From Ensifer adhaerens (GTDB taxonomy: Bacteria > Pseudomonadota > Alphaproteobacteria > Rhizobiales > Rhizobiaceae): a stretch of DNA of 64,000 bases. The first letter of the stretch is position 1, and each line of letters begins with the position of its first letter. A program made the position numbers and the translations under genes. Below the pieces are notes generated by a model. That model had not been told where the DNA came from and searched no databases. It saw nothing but the letters and a program-made list of their open reading frames with translations. Shown here one piece after another: positions 20,033 through 29,070 of the stretch. The DNA is taken from the NCBI RefSeq assembly GCF_028993555.1, contig NZ_CP118611.1, positions 2,627,501 through 2,691,500 of the forward strand, read 5' to 3'.

Positions 20033-21292
20033 ATGGTTCGCAAACTGTTTCTCGTTTTGGCTGCCGCGGCGTCCGCGCTTGCGATCAACGGGGCCGCATG
20101 GGCCGATTTCACGGTCCTTGTGCCATCGAGCAGCGAGGGTGACGGCCTTAGGGCTGCCGCCGCCGACTACTCGAAGATGAAGGGCACGAAGGTGGAGATC
20201 GTGCAGGCGCCTTATGCCAATGTGTTCGAGCAAGGCGCCAATGCGGGGGCAACCAAATCCGGCGTATTCGACATCATCCTGATGGATGATCCGTGGATTC
20301 CGTTTTTCGCCGAGAACGGGCATTTGGAGGACCTGACGCCGTTCTTCAAGAAGGCCGGCTTGGAGGGGCCGGACACCGATTTCCTGTCGAAGTCGCTGGC
20401 GATCTGCCGCAACCCTTACAATACCGGTCCCTATGTTTGCCTGCCCTATGTGGGGAACGCCCAGATGTTCTTCTATGACGCCGCCAAGTACAAGGAAGCT
20501 GGTGTAGACGCTCCCAAGACCTGGGATGACGTCTTGAAGGCGAGCCAGACCCTGACCAAGGACGGCGGCGGCCGCTACTTCGGCTACGTCTTCCGCGGCG
20601 GTCAGGGTAACCCGGTCGTTGCCGACTTCATGCCGATCTTCTGGTCCTACGGCGCCAATATGTTCAATGAGGATCGCACGAAGGTGACGATCGATACGCC
20701 GGAAGGCGCGGCCGCGATGAAGACCTTCATGGCGCTCCGCGACGTTTCTCCGAAGGGGATCGAGAGCTACAACGCCAACGAGGTCGGCACTGCGCTTGCC
20801 GCCGGCACCGCCGCCTCGTCAATCAACTGGCCGAACTGGGTTGCGACCTTTGAGGATCCGAGCCAATCGAAAATGGTCGGCAAGATATCCTACAGCCCGA
20901 TCCCGGCGGGCACGAAACCGGGCAGTTCCGAAATCGGCCATTGGACCATGGGCATCATGTCAGCGTCCAAGAACAAGCAGGAAGCCTTCGACTTCATGCT
21001 GTGGGCGACCTCACCCGAGCAGATCAAGATCTCCGCCGAGCGCGGCAACCCACCGGTGCGGACCTCGGTCTTTACCGATCCTGAACTGACCAAGCAGGAG
21101 AAATTCCGCCATTACCCGGTGCTGATGGAGGCGATCCAGGCTTCGACGCCACGGCCGCGCCATCCGAAGTGGCCGGAGATCGAAAATGCCTTCGGGATCG
21201 AGCTTTCCAAGGTGGTCGCGGGCACGATCACGCCTGAGGAAGCGCTGAAGAACTCACAGACAGCGGTCGAAGAAATCACCGGCCTTAAATAG
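20033..21292 (+). CDS. Sugar-type ABC transporter substrate-binding protein (family 1)
   Basis: A 419-residue extracellular solute-binding protein with a signal peptide cleaved near AAWA/DFTV. Motifs such as DIILMDDPWIPFFAENG and the C-terminal helix with NSQTAVEEITG are typical of family-1 sugar binders such as MalE/UgpB relatives. It begins an operon with two permeases and a MalK-type ATPase. The substrate is not evident. The 205-base gap to the first permease is larger than the other spacings in the operon. Confidence 0.87.
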   Translation: MVRKLFLVLAAAASALAINGAAWADFTVLVPSSSEGDGLRAAAADYSKMKGTKVEIVQAPYANVFEQGANAGATKSGVFDIILMDDPWIPFFAENGHLEDLTPFFKKAGLEGPDTDFLSKSLAICRNPYNTGPYVCLPYVGNAQMFFYDAAKYKEAGVDAPKTWDDVLKASQTLTKDGGGRYFGYVFRGGQGNPVVADFMPIFWSYGANMFNEDRTKVTIDTPEGAAAMKTFMALRDVSPKGIESYNANEVGTALAAGTAASSINWPNWVATFEDPSQSKMVGKISYSPIPAGTKPGSSEIGHWTMGIMSASKNKQEAFDFMLWATSPEQIKISAERGNPPVRTSVFTDPELTKQEKFRHYPVLMEAIQASTPRPRHPKWPEIENAFGIELSKVVAGTITPEEALKNSQTAVEEITGLK

Positions 21293-21497
21293 CCGGACGC
21301 ATGTATCGGTGGGGCCACAGGCTCTGCCCTTGCGGCCGCACCGGATCCAACCGGTGGGGTCGCATCCGAGGTCAGTACAGCGAAAGCGCCGCACGTCTTA
21401 TCAGGCGCGCAACAGTCGCCGTAGCACGTTGAATCGCGCATGTTTGTATCCTCAAAACGGGTACGGATACATGCAGTAGCGCCTGCGGGAGGAGCCA

Positions 21498-22421
21498 ATG
21501 TTGAGGCCCGACAAAGGCATGCCGACGGCGTCGCTCAGACTGGGTGGCGCGCTCGAGCATTGGACTGAGCGTCACTTGCGCTACCTGATGCTTGCACCGA
21601 CGATGCTCATCCTTCTGGCACTGACGATCTTCCCCAGCTTCTACATGTTTTATGCGGCGGTTCACAGGATCAGCCCCAATCCCGACCTGCCCTGGGAATT
21701 CGTCGGCGCTGGCAATTTCGCGCGGCTGTTGACCGACGCACAGTTTCACGTCGCACTGCGCAACACCGTGGTGTTCACGATCGTGGCGGTGACGTTTGAA
21801 TTCCTGCTCGGACTGGGCCTGGCGCTGCTGCTCGACAAGTTCATCCGCCGGCTGACCTTTCTCAAAACCGTGCTGATGATCCCGATGATGCTGCCGCCGA
21901 TCGCCGTCGCGATTACCTGGAAGATCATCTACGAGCCACAGTTTGGCGTACTGAACGAGATCATGTTCCGTCTCGGTCTTCCATTGCAGGCCTGGGCGGG
22001 CGACGTGAATCTCGCGATGTTTTCCATCATCGTCGCCGACGTCTGGCAGTGGACGCCATTCATATTCCTTCTGATGCTGGCGGGGCTGGCAAGTCTCCCG
22101 GTCGAGCCCTACGAAGCGGCCGCGCTCGATGGCGCGTCGTCCTGGCGGCAGTTCTGGGACCTCACGCTGCCGTTCCTCAAACCGGTGATCGCCATTGCCT
22201 TGCTGCTGCGCGTCATGGATGCGCTGCGCCTTTTCGATCTCGTCTTCATCCTGACCGGGGGAGGTCCGGCCGATCGCACCAAGGTCCTGAGCCTCTATAT
22301 CTACCAGGTCGCCTACCGCTTCGCCGATCCCGGCTACGCGGCGGCGATTTCTCTCTTTGTGCTGTTCGTGACGATCTTGCTGAGCACCTGGTTCATGAAG
22401 CGCATGCGACTGGCGGAGTGA
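21498..22421 (+). CDS. ABC transporter permease, MalF/UgpA type
   Basis: A 307-residue inner-membrane permease with about six transmembrane helices, starting with LMLAPTMLILLALTIFPS. The EAA loop EPYEAAALDGASSWRQFWDL contacts the ATPase. It is followed after 7 bases by the second permease. Confidence 0.9.
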   Translation: MLRPDKGMPTASLRLGGALEHWTERHLRYLMLAPTMLILLALTIFPSFYMFYAAVHRISPNPDLPWEFVGAGNFARLLTDAQFHVALRNTVVFTIVAVTFEFLLGLGLALLLDKFIRRLTFLKTVLMIPMMLPPIAVAITWKIIYEPQFGVLNEIMFRLGLPLQAWAGDVNLAMFSIIVADVWQWTPFIFLLMLAGLASLPVEPYEAAALDGASSWRQFWDLTLPFLKPVIAIALLLRVMDALRLFDLVFILTGGGPADRTKVLSLYIYQVAYRFADPGYAAAISLFVLFVTILLSTWFMKRMRLAE

Positions 22422-22428
22422 GGCGACG

Positions 22429-23289
22429 ATGGCGACGATAAGAACACGCAGCCGTGGCCGGGAAATGCTTCTCCGCCTGTCCGCCTATCTGACGATCCTC
22501 GTCGCGCTGATCCTGACGCTGTTTCCCGTCTATTGGATCGCGGCGAATTCGTTCAAGTTCGACATCGACATCTTCGCCGTGCCGCCCGAATGGCTGCCAC
22601 GCAACCCGACCTTGAAGCACTACGACGAAGCGTTCATCCAGCGTCCGTTCCTGCGCTACGCACTGAACAGCTTGCTCGTCGCGGTCGGAACCACGATCAT
22701 TTCCGTCGGCTTCGGCGCGATGGCTGGCTATGCCTTGGCGCGGTTCAGCTATCCCTGGCAATGGCGCAAGCAGATCTCGTTCTGGATACTGTCGACGCGG
22801 ATGATGCCGCCGATCGTCAGCATCATCCCGCTCTACCTGTTCTTCAACTACTTCGACATGCTTAACACCAAGTCGGCGCTCATCATCGCCTACACCGCCT
22901 TCAACCTGCCCTTCGCCACCTGGATGATGAAGAGCTATTTCCAGGACTTGCCGGTCGAACTGGAAGAAGCCGCGATCGTCGACGGTGACACACGCTGGGG
23001 CGCATTCCTGCATGTCGCTTTGCCGCTCGCGCGTCCAGGGCTTGCGGCCACGGCCATCTTCTGCCTGATCATCTCCTGGAACGAGTTCCTGCTGTCCCTG
23101 ATCATCACGCTCACTGAGCAGTCGCAGACGCTGCCGATCGGCATCGCCGGGCGGGTGACGCAGTACAAGACCTATTGGGGGGAAATCAGCGCCGCCGGGT
23201 TCATGGCCTGCGTGCCGATCGTCATCTTCGCTTTCATCGTTCAGAAGCATCTGGTCCGGGGGTTGTCTCTCGGGGCGGTCAAGGGGTGA
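22429..23289 (+). CDS. ABC transporter permease, MalG/UgpE type
   Basis: A 286-residue permease with six predicted helices and the EAA loop VELEEAAIVDGDTRWGAFL. The conserved MalG-type C-terminus ends LVRGLSLGAVKG. It is co-transcribed with the MalF-type permease upstream and the ATPase 4 bases downstream. Confidence 0.9.
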   Translation: MATIRTRSRGREMLLRLSAYLTILVALILTLFPVYWIAANSFKFDIDIFAVPPEWLPRNPTLKHYDEAFIQRPFLRYALNSLLVAVGTTIISVGFGAMAGYALARFSYPWQWRKQISFWILSTRMMPPIVSIIPLYLFFNYFDMLNTKSALIIAYTAFNLPFATWMMKSYFQDLPVELEEAAIVDGDTRWGAFLHVALPLARPGLAATAIFCLIISWNEFLLSLIITLTEQSQTLPIGIAGRVTQYKTYWGEISAAGFMACVPIVIFAFIVQKHLVRGLSLGAVKG

Positions 23290-23293
23290 GGCC

Positions 23294-24355
23294 ATGGCGT
23301 CCGTCACGTTCACCAATGTCTCCAAGAAATTCGGCGAATTCGTCGCGGTGGCCGACTTCAATCTGGAGGTTCGGGACAAGGAATTCCTGGTCCTCCTCGG
23401 CCCTTCCGGCTGCGGCAAGACCACGACGATGCGCATGGTTGCCGGTCTTGAGGAGGCGACATCCGGCGATATCTACATCGATGCGGAACGCATTAATGGC
23501 GTCCTGCCGAAATATCGCGACGTCGCGATGGTTTTCCAGTCCTATGCGCTCTACCCGCACCTGACCGTCGAGCAGAACATCGGCTACCCTCTCAAGATCC
23601 GCAAAGTGCCACCCGAGGAAAGCAAACGGCGCATCGCCGAAGTCGCGCGTCGGGTGGAACTCGAGACCATGTTGTCGCGCCTGCCAAAAGAGCTTTCGGG
23701 CGGCCAGCGCCAGCGCGTCGCGCTTGCCCGCGCGATTGTGCGCACGCCGCGCGTTTTTCTCATGGACGAGCCGCTCTCCAATCTCGACGCGAAGCTGCGT
23801 ACCCAGATGCGCTCGGAGCTGAAACATCTCCAGCACGAGCTGCAGGTCACGACGATCTACGTCACGCACGACCAGATCGAGGCGATGACCCTGGCACACC
23901 GGGTGGCGGTCATGAACAAGGGGGTGATCGAGCAGCTGGGAACGCCGCGGGAAATCTACAGCGATCCGCGTACGCTCTTCGTCGCCGGCTTCATCGGCTC
24001 GCCGCCGATGAACCACATTCCGGGAGAGGCGCGGGACGGCATCTTCACGAGCGCTGGGCTGAAGGTCGGCGGACTTGGCCAGGCGAGTGTTCCCCGCGCC
24101 GTCCTCGGCGTTCGCCCGGAGGACATCCATGCGACGGGAGCCGAAGACGGAGATGCCAATCTGGTGGCCCCAATCTATTCGGTCGAACTCACCGGTGAGA
24201 ACACGCTTGTTAGCCTGCGGCTCGGTGCCCAATTACTGACCCTACGGGCAGACAAGAATTTCGCCGGCCAGATCGACCAGCCGATCGGCATCAAGGTCGC
24301 GGTCGACCGGGTGTTTCTGTTCGATGGCGAGTCTCAGCGTCGTGTCGACCTCTAA
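23294..24355 (+). CDS. ABC transporter ATP-binding protein, MalK/UgpC type
   Basis: A 353-residue ATPase. Walker A GPSGCGKT is at 36-43, signature LSGGQRQR at about 134-141, Walker B VFLMDEP and the switch histidine follow. A C-terminal MalK-like OB (TOBE) domain contains LGVRPEDIH. It powers the preceding permease pair. Its 3' end overlaps the annotated start of the SUMF1-like gene, suggesting one continuous operon. Confidence 0.92.
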   Translation: MASVTFTNVSKKFGEFVAVADFNLEVRDKEFLVLLGPSGCGKTTTMRMVAGLEEATSGDIYIDAERINGVLPKYRDVAMVFQSYALYPHLTVEQNIGYPLKIRKVPPEESKRRIAEVARRVELETMLSRLPKELSGGQRQRVALARAIVRTPRVFLMDEPLSNLDAKLRTQMRSELKHLQHELQVTTIYVTHDQIEAMTLAHRVAVMNKGVIEQLGTPREIYSDPRTLFVAGFIGSPPMNHIPGEARDGIFTSAGLKVGGLGQASVPRAVLGVRPEDIHATGAEDGDANLVAPIYSVELTGENTLVSLRLGAQLLTLRADKNFAGQIDQPIGIKVAVDRVFLFDGESQRRVDL

Positions 24356-25118
24356 TCTCCGGGTGGTGGCTGTGGCGACCACGCTCACGCTTGCGGCGGG
24401 GGCGGCCACCGCCGATGACGGCCCAATCGCCGGCAATCCGCTCGTAGACATACCCGCCGGCACTTTCGTGTTCGGCCGCGACGATGGCCCGGACAACGAA
24501 CGTCCGCGCCACCTGGTGCAGGGCCGCGCTTTCGCCATCAACCGCACCGAAATCACCAATCGGCAATATCAAGCCTTCGTCGAAGCGACCGGCCATCGTC
24601 CCGCCTTCTATGCCGGTCACCCGCTTCTCGGATTGGACGACCATCCGGTGGTCGGCGTAGGCTGGGCGGATGGCGATGCCTTTTGCCACCACTATGGCCT
24701 CACTCTCCCTTCGGAGCAGCAATACGAGAGGGCGGCACGCGGGACCGAGGGGCAGGCGTTTCCTTGGGGCACCACGCCTGCGGATGGTCGCCGCGTCAAT
24801 GCCGGCGCGGCGATTTGCTGCTCGGGCGATGCGGGCGACGGTTATCCGATGACCGCGCCCGCCGTGTCCTTTGCCGACGGCGAAAGCGGCGAAGGAGTAC
24901 TCAACCTCGTCGGCAATGTCTGGGAATGGACGAACGATCTTTATGCACCCTATGCCGCCAAGGCCGCGATCAGCGGCGTCAAATCGTATCGCGTACTGCG
25001 CGGCGGGTCCTGGAACAGCGATCCCGCACATCTTACCACAACCTATCGTTTGGCTTATGATCCGGATTTCCGGTTCTCGGCCAATGGCGGTTTTCGATGC
25101 GTCCGTTCCGGCAGATGA
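24324..25118 (+). CDS. Secreted SUMF1/FGE-like domain protein without the catalytic cysteines
   Basis: A 264-residue protein. A signal-like N-terminus ends near AGAATADD, followed by a formylglycine-generating-enzyme (SUMF1) domain with IPAGTFVFGRD, LPSEQQYERAARG, NLVGNVWEWTNDLY and LRGGSWNS. True FGEs have two cysteines just after the RGGS motif; here that segment reads NSDPAHLTTTYRL with none, so formylglycine formation is unlikely. Relatives include NirV beside nitrite reductase, EgtB-like proteins and carbohydrate-binding variants. The annotated ATG overlaps the ATPase gene by 32 bases; the GTG at 24363 is an alternative. It is probably a periplasmic partner of the importer. Confidence 0.78.
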   Translation: MASLSVVSTSNLRVVAVATTLTLAAGAATADDGPIAGNPLVDIPAGTFVFGRDDGPDNERPRHLVQGRAFAINRTEITNRQYQAFVEATGHRPAFYAGHPLLGLDDHPVVGVGWADGDAFCHHYGLTLPSEQQYERAARGTEGQAFPWGTTPADGRRVNAGAAICCSGDAGDGYPMTAPAVSFADGESGEGVLNLVGNVWEWTNDLYAPYAAKAAISGVKSYRVLRGGSWNSDPAHLTTTYRLAYDPDFRFSANGGFRCVRSGR

Positions 25119-26104
25119 CGATCCTCGTCGCTTTCTTGCTTCTGGTAGCAGGTGCCGCTGCCGAGCCGACGGTCGCGCCGGGTTACCGGCTTAAAAGCTT
25201 CAGCAAGGCCGGTGCTGCCTTCGGCGGCCTTTCCCGCGACGGCGAGGCTCTTCTCGTTACCGATCTGGCGAGCGGCCGGCTCTATCGCGGTACGCCGGGC
25301 GGCGATTTCGATACGTTCGGTCCGGTCTTTCCCCATGGGCTCGATGTGATCGGCGATCCGACCGGTCCCTATCGCGTATTTCGCGTCGGTGACAAACTGA
25401 TCGTCGCCCAAGGCTGGACGCCGGTAAACGGCGATGAGGGACCCTATGACCACGGGCTCATCGCGATCGACAGTGCCGGCGGACTCCACGTCATCAGCGC
25501 CGATTTCTGGAACCCGTTCGACCTTGTCGCCGGCAAGGATACCTATTACGTCGTCGACTCGGCGCGCAACAGCGTCGAGCGTCTTGGGGTCGATGGCCGC
25601 AAGCAGACGATCATGAGCTTCCGTCGCCTGCGGCAACAGGCGACCGCGCTCAAGACGCTCTCGCCGACGGAGTTCAAGGGTGAAGACAGCTATGAGGTCG
25701 ACGCCGTGCCGACCGGTATCGCGCTTCGCGCGGGGCGCCTCTATGTCGCGCTGTTCGGCGGCTTTCCCTTCCTCGCCGGTGCCGGAAAGGTCGTTTCAAT
25801 TCCCGAGAAAGGCGAGGGCACGGAGCCGCGGCACGACGTCAAAGGCCTGAATGCACCGGTCGCCATTGCCTTCGACGAAGATGGAAAGATGCTCATCCTT
25901 GAACACGGCCTATACGACCAGCAGCAAGGGTTCCGGTCAGGAAGCGGTCGGCTGCTGCGGTTCGACAACGTGACGGGCCGCCGGGAGACGGTGGTCAGTG
26001 GGTTGACGCGACCGGTTTCCATCCTCGTCTGGGATATCAAGCAGATCGTCATCTCCGAACTTGGCGGCACGCTCTTCTTCCTGACACGCGAGGAGAGGCG
26101 CTAA
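25097..26104 (+). CDS. Secreted ScyD/ScyE-like beta-propeller protein
   Basis: A 335-residue protein with a signal peptide (MRPFRQM then a hydrophobic stretch to AGAAAEP). Repeated blades resemble the ScyD/ScyE family, for example GLSRDGEALLVTDLASGRLYR, PFDLVAGKDTYYVVDSARNSVERL and APVAIAFDEDGKMLILEHG. ScyD and ScyE belong to cyanobacterial scytonemin clusters, but the family is widespread and mostly uncharacterised. The start at 25097 supplies the basic n-region; the ATG at 25115 overlaps the SUMF1 stop as ATGA. It is the last gene of the ABC operon. Confidence 0.72.
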   Translation: MRPFRQMTILVAFLLLVAGAAAEPTVAPGYRLKSFSKAGAAFGGLSRDGEALLVTDLASGRLYRGTPGGDFDTFGPVFPHGLDVIGDPTGPYRVFRVGDKLIVAQGWTPVNGDEGPYDHGLIAIDSAGGLHVISADFWNPFDLVAGKDTYYVVDSARNSVERLGVDGRKQTIMSFRRLRQQATALKTLSPTEFKGEDSYEVDAVPTGIALRAGRLYVALFGGFPFLAGAGKVVSIPEKGEGTEPRHDVKGLNAPVAIAFDEDGKMLILEHGLYDQQQGFRSGSGRLLRFDNVTGRRETVVSGLTRPVSILVWDIKQIVISELGGTLFFLTREERR

Positions 26105-26150
26105 CGTCGCAGTTGCCGGGGCTGACTATCGTGACCTCATGGTGCAACTA

Positions 26151-26196
26151 CATATCTTTGTCCTTAAATCGAACTCGATTTGAGGACAAAGATATG
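26151..26196. repeat. Long inverted repeat between convergent genes
   Basis: Two 21-base arms (26151-26171 and 26176-26196) around the loop AACT, identical in complement except one position that forms a G-U pair in RNA. Neither strand has a T run after the stem. It lies between the ScyD-like stop at 26104 and the GH25 stop at 26269. It could act as an RNA 3' end, a protein-binding palindrome or a remnant of a mobile palindromic element. Confidence 0.85.
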
Positions 26197-26211
26197 CGGT
26201 AAATCAAAGTG

Positions 26212-26254
26212 CTACAGCGACCTTTCGCGTCTAGTAAGACGCGCGGCGCTGTAG
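26212..26254. repeat. Branched palindromic intergenic element
   Basis: The outer arms CTACAGCG (26212-26219) and CGCTGTAG (26247-26254) enclose an inner 7-bp hairpin, CGCGTCT (26226-26232) with AGACGCG (26237-26243). From memory, similar CTACAGCG...AGACGCGCGGCGCTGTAG elements recur between genes in Rhizobiaceae. I saw only one copy in this window, so the repeat assignment rests on that recollection. Confidence 0.65.
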
Positions 26255-26268
26255 GGTGTGGCCAAGCC

Positions 26269-27342
26269 TCAACTCGCCCGCGCTTCCAACCAGTCGTGCC
26301 AGTCGTCTTCGCTGCCATGGAAGACGTTGAGGTCGATCTTGCCATCGACGCCTTGCGACAGGCCCGAGCCCGAATACTGCCAGAACAGCCACTTGCGGTT
26401 CGGGTAGACGATGGACGGGTGCTGGGCGACTGCGCGCAGCCAGAACGGATACTGCTTGAACGCGCCTTGCAGGTTGTCTGCGTAAAAGTCCGGGGCGGTG
26501 TAGATGATCGGGCGCTGGCCGTAATGCGCCTCGAGCTTGTCCATGAAGACCTGCATCTTCTCGCGCACGCGTTCGGGCGACAGGCGCCGCTTGCAGCTGG
26601 ATTCGCCGTTGTATTCGACGTCGATGACAGGCGGCAGCGCGCCGGGCTCGCGCGGAACGTTGCGGATGAACCAGTCGGCCTGCTCGCCGGCGGTGCGGCA
26701 CCAGTAGAAGAAGTGATAGGCACCGCGGCGCATCCCGGCCGCCTTGGCGGCGCGCCAGTTCTTCTTGAACATCGGGTCGAGGTGGTCGCCGCCGTCCGTC
26801 GCCTTGATGAATGCGAAGTTGGCCCCTTGAGTGCGCAGCTTCGCCCAGTCGATCTCGCCCTGCCAGCGTGAGACATCGACGCCGTGAACGGCCATCTTGC
26901 GTGGATTTTTGGCGCGGCCGAAGTTGATCGGCTTGGCGTCGCGGAAACGGTGACCGTAGATCCGCGAACGCCCCTGCGGCATCGCCTGAGTCACCGGATT
27001 GTCCGGCGCGACGAAGGCGACCGGGCGCGCGCCCGGAACGGGCGTGGCGAGCGTCGTCGTTGTCGTCGTGGTATTGGCCGCGGGGGCGAAGGCTTCCGGT
27101 TCCGGAACCGGTCCGGCCCAGGCGAGCATTTCCTGCGGCGGTGCGGATTGGACGTTCTGCGACGGCGTTGCCTGCGCGACCTTTGCGCCGACATTGGCGG
27201 CGGGTACCGGCGCGGCCGAAAGCACGACGGAACTGGTCGTTTCGCGCGAGGGCCGCGGTGCGATCGTGTCCAGGCTCGAACTGGAAGAGCAGCCAGAAAC
27301 AAGGCCGGCAAAGATGATTGCGGTCGCAGCTGAAAGACGCAT
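26269..27342 (-). CDS. GH25 lysozyme-like lipoprotein (1,4-beta-N-acetylmuramidase family)
   Basis: A 357-residue protein. A lipoprotein signal ends LVSGC (Cys18). A low-complexity Ser/Thr/Pro/Ala linker (about 19-120, including a run of eight Thr) leads to a C-terminal GH25 domain. The catalytic acidic residues are visible as D156 in GVDVSRW and D241/E243 in VIDVEYNG. The family cleaves the beta-1,4 bond after N-acetylmuramic acid. The linker could span from an outer- or inner-membrane anchor to peptidoglycan. The ATG at 27342 is preferred because it opens directly into the lipoprotein signal. Confidence 0.88.
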   Translation of the reverse strand: MRLSAATAIIFAGLVSGCSSSSSLDTIAPRPSRETTSSVVLSAAPVPAANVGAKVAQATPSQNVQSAPPQEMLAWAGPVPEPEAFAPAANTTTTTTTLATPVPGARPVAFVAPDNPVTQAMPQGRSRIYGHRFRDAKPINFGRAKNPRKMAVHGVDVSRWQGEIDWAKLRTQGANFAFIKATDGGDHLDPMFKKNWRAAKAAGMRRGAYHFFYWCRTAGEQADWFIRNVPREPGALPPVIDVEYNGESSCKRRLSPERVREKMQVFMDKLEAHYGQRPIIYTAPDFYADNLQGAFKQYPFWLRAVAQHPSIVYPNRKWLFWQYSGSGLSQGVDGKIDLNVFHGSEDDWHDWLEARAS

Positions 27343-27510
27343 GGGCACCCGTACGCAAAACAAGGTCGACGGCAGTCGCCGGCCGACAGGTGTGAAATAG
27401 CTAACGGAAGCTTACCCAAAAAGTTTGAATCCAATCTTACCAAGCCGACCCAACTTCATGCACTGGAGGTTGCAATCAGGGGGCAGATTGACGCAGGCAC
27501 GGGCACGCTT

Positions 27511-29070
27511 TCAACCAGAGCTATATTCGGCGCCGAGGCTCGTTCGTTGCCGCTGGCTGGTCCGAAATTCGAGATTGCGACCAATGGTCTCGTCAAGCGC
27601 ACCGGAGGCGTCGGTGATCATCGTTGGCGCAAAATGCGAGCGGAAGTCTTCGGCGACCTGGAAGGCCGGCGTGTAGAGCGGTCCGAGTGGCTGGGTGGTC
27701 GTGACGTAGGTGAGATTGTCGTCGCTGCCCGAACGCGTCGGAAGACCGTGGCGATGCATGACCGAGGGAAGCGCGAGGCGCAGGCTGTTGGCCAGCAGAT
27801 GGACCATCTGCCGGCCCGAAAGCGAGCGGCGGTAGTTGCGGTAGAAGCCCAGGCAATGGCGCAGGATGCGAGTGCGGTTGCCGTCGAGACGCGAGAGCTT
27901 GCGCGCAAACAAGGCGACATCGTCAAGGTTGTCGAGCGGACGGGTCATGAGCGTGAAGCCATCCATGTCGCGCAGTTTGGCGGAAGGAAGGAACCGGCCC
28001 TCGGCGGCGCATTCGTCAAACAGGGGGGTGCCCAAAAGCGGGATCGTCAGGCTCAGAAAGGCTGGCAGCGGCATTCTGCTCTCGCCGGTAATGAAAGCGA
28101 GTTCGTCCTGCATCGCCTGCATTGTCTGCGACGACGGATCGAACATTAGCCCGTACTGGAAGGCGACGCCGGCTTCGAGGCAGGTCTGAATGGCTTCCAA
28201 TTGAGGCACCACGAGGTTCTGTTTCTTCTGGTAGCGCTTCAACTGCGCTTCGTTCAGCGTCTCGACACCACTGAAGAGGCCGAGACAGCCGGCCGCGCGC
28301 ACCGCTTCGAGATTGTCGGGATCGCGAAAAAAATCTCCGGTGACGAGCGCAATCCACCCCTGAAACAGCCCCTCTTTCCAAAGCGAGCGGATCAGCTCGA
28401 GCTTGGCGTAAAAGGCATCCCTGCTGTTGCCGTAGAAGTTGTTGTCGATGAACAGCACGTATTTCCTGGCCGGGACATTGCGCAATTGCGCTTCAATATA
28501 GCCAAGGTCATAGCTGAGATAGCGCCGGCTTTCGGCCGTGAGCGCACAGAAGCTGCATTTGAAGTTGCAGTAGCGGCTCGTCTCGACATAGCTGACCGGG
28601 CCACCCCAGCCGGCGAGGTCGAAGCGCGGCAGGATCGTCTCGGAGACGGCCCATTCGCCAAAGACCTCCTTGATGACCGCCTGCATCTCCTCGACGTCGC
28701 CGTCGCAGGCGTAGTCGAAGGTTTCGGCGCTCGAAACTGGCAGGTTACGGACGACCGGCCCGCCGGCGACGATGACGCAGCCAGGCGATTTCGTGCGGGC
28801 ATAGGCGGTCAGGTGGCGCATCCGGTCGAAGGCGGCGGTGACGCCGGTCAGCACCAGCATGTCGAGTTCCGCGAAGGCCGCCTCGTCGACGAGCGGCCCG
28901 TCGTGAAATTCGCTGTAGGCGCGGAGGCTTACCCGATCGCGCGCAAAGGCGCCTGCCAGGAACAGGTGGCCGGTACCCTGCGGGATGAAATCGGGACGAC
29001 CTTCCGGATTTCTGGTTTCGTCGAAATGGGCAAGCACGATCAGGACGCGAGGCACTCGAAGCTGATTCAT
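27511..29070 (-). CDS. Radical SAM protein with N-terminal B12-binding-like domain
   Basis: A 519-residue protein. A Rossmann-like cobalamin-binding-type domain (about 5-140) contains TGVTAAFDRMRHLTAYAR and VIVAGGP. The radical SAM core carries C168, C172 and C175 in CNFKCSFC for the 4Fe-4S cluster. The canonical DxHxxG cobalamin motif is absent, as in many members. The C-terminal part (about 400-519) matches no domain I recognise. Its ATG overlaps the cyclase stop as ATGA, so the two are translationally coupled. The substrate is unknown; candidates are methylation or rearrangement of a lipid, a peptide or the partner protein. Confidence 0.85.
   Translation of the reverse strand: MNQLRVPRVLIVLAHFDETRNPEGRPDFIPQGTGHLFLAGAFARDRVSLRAYSEFHDGPLVDEAAFAELDMLVLTGVTAAFDRMRHLTAYARTKSPGCVIVAGGPVVRNLPVSSAETFDYACDGDVEEMQAVIKEVFGEWAVSETILPRFDLAGWGGPVSYVETSRYCNFKCSFCALTAESRRYLSYDLGYIEAQLRNVPARKYVLFIDNNFYGNSRDAFYAKLELIRSLWKEGLFQGWIALVTGDFFRDPDNLEAVRAAGCLGLFSGVETLNEAQLKRYQKKQNLVVPQLEAIQTCLEAGVAFQYGLMFDPSSQTMQAMQDELAFITGESRMPLPAFLSLTIPLLGTPLFDECAAEGRFLPSAKLRDMDGFTLMTRPLDNLDDVALFARKLSRLDGNRTRILRHCLGFYRNYRRSLSGRQMVHLLANSLRLALPSVMHRHGLPTRSGSDDNLTYVTTTQPLGPLYTPAFQVAEDFRSHFAPTMITDASGALDETIGRNLEFRTSQRQRTSLGAEYSSG

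Noticed and set aside
22393..23436. 347-codon minus-strand frame opposite the second sugar permease
   Set aside because: Shadow of a membrane permease; charged translation without domains.
24324..25118. Formylglycine-generating enzyme (sulfatase maturation)
   Set aside because: The domain matches SUMF1, but the two active-site cysteines after RGGS are absent and no sulfatase gene is nearby.
26999..27400. 133-codon plus-strand frame opposite the GH25 N-terminus
   Set aside because: Generated by the Thr/Pro/Ala-rich linker of the lipoprotein read in reverse; no independent support.
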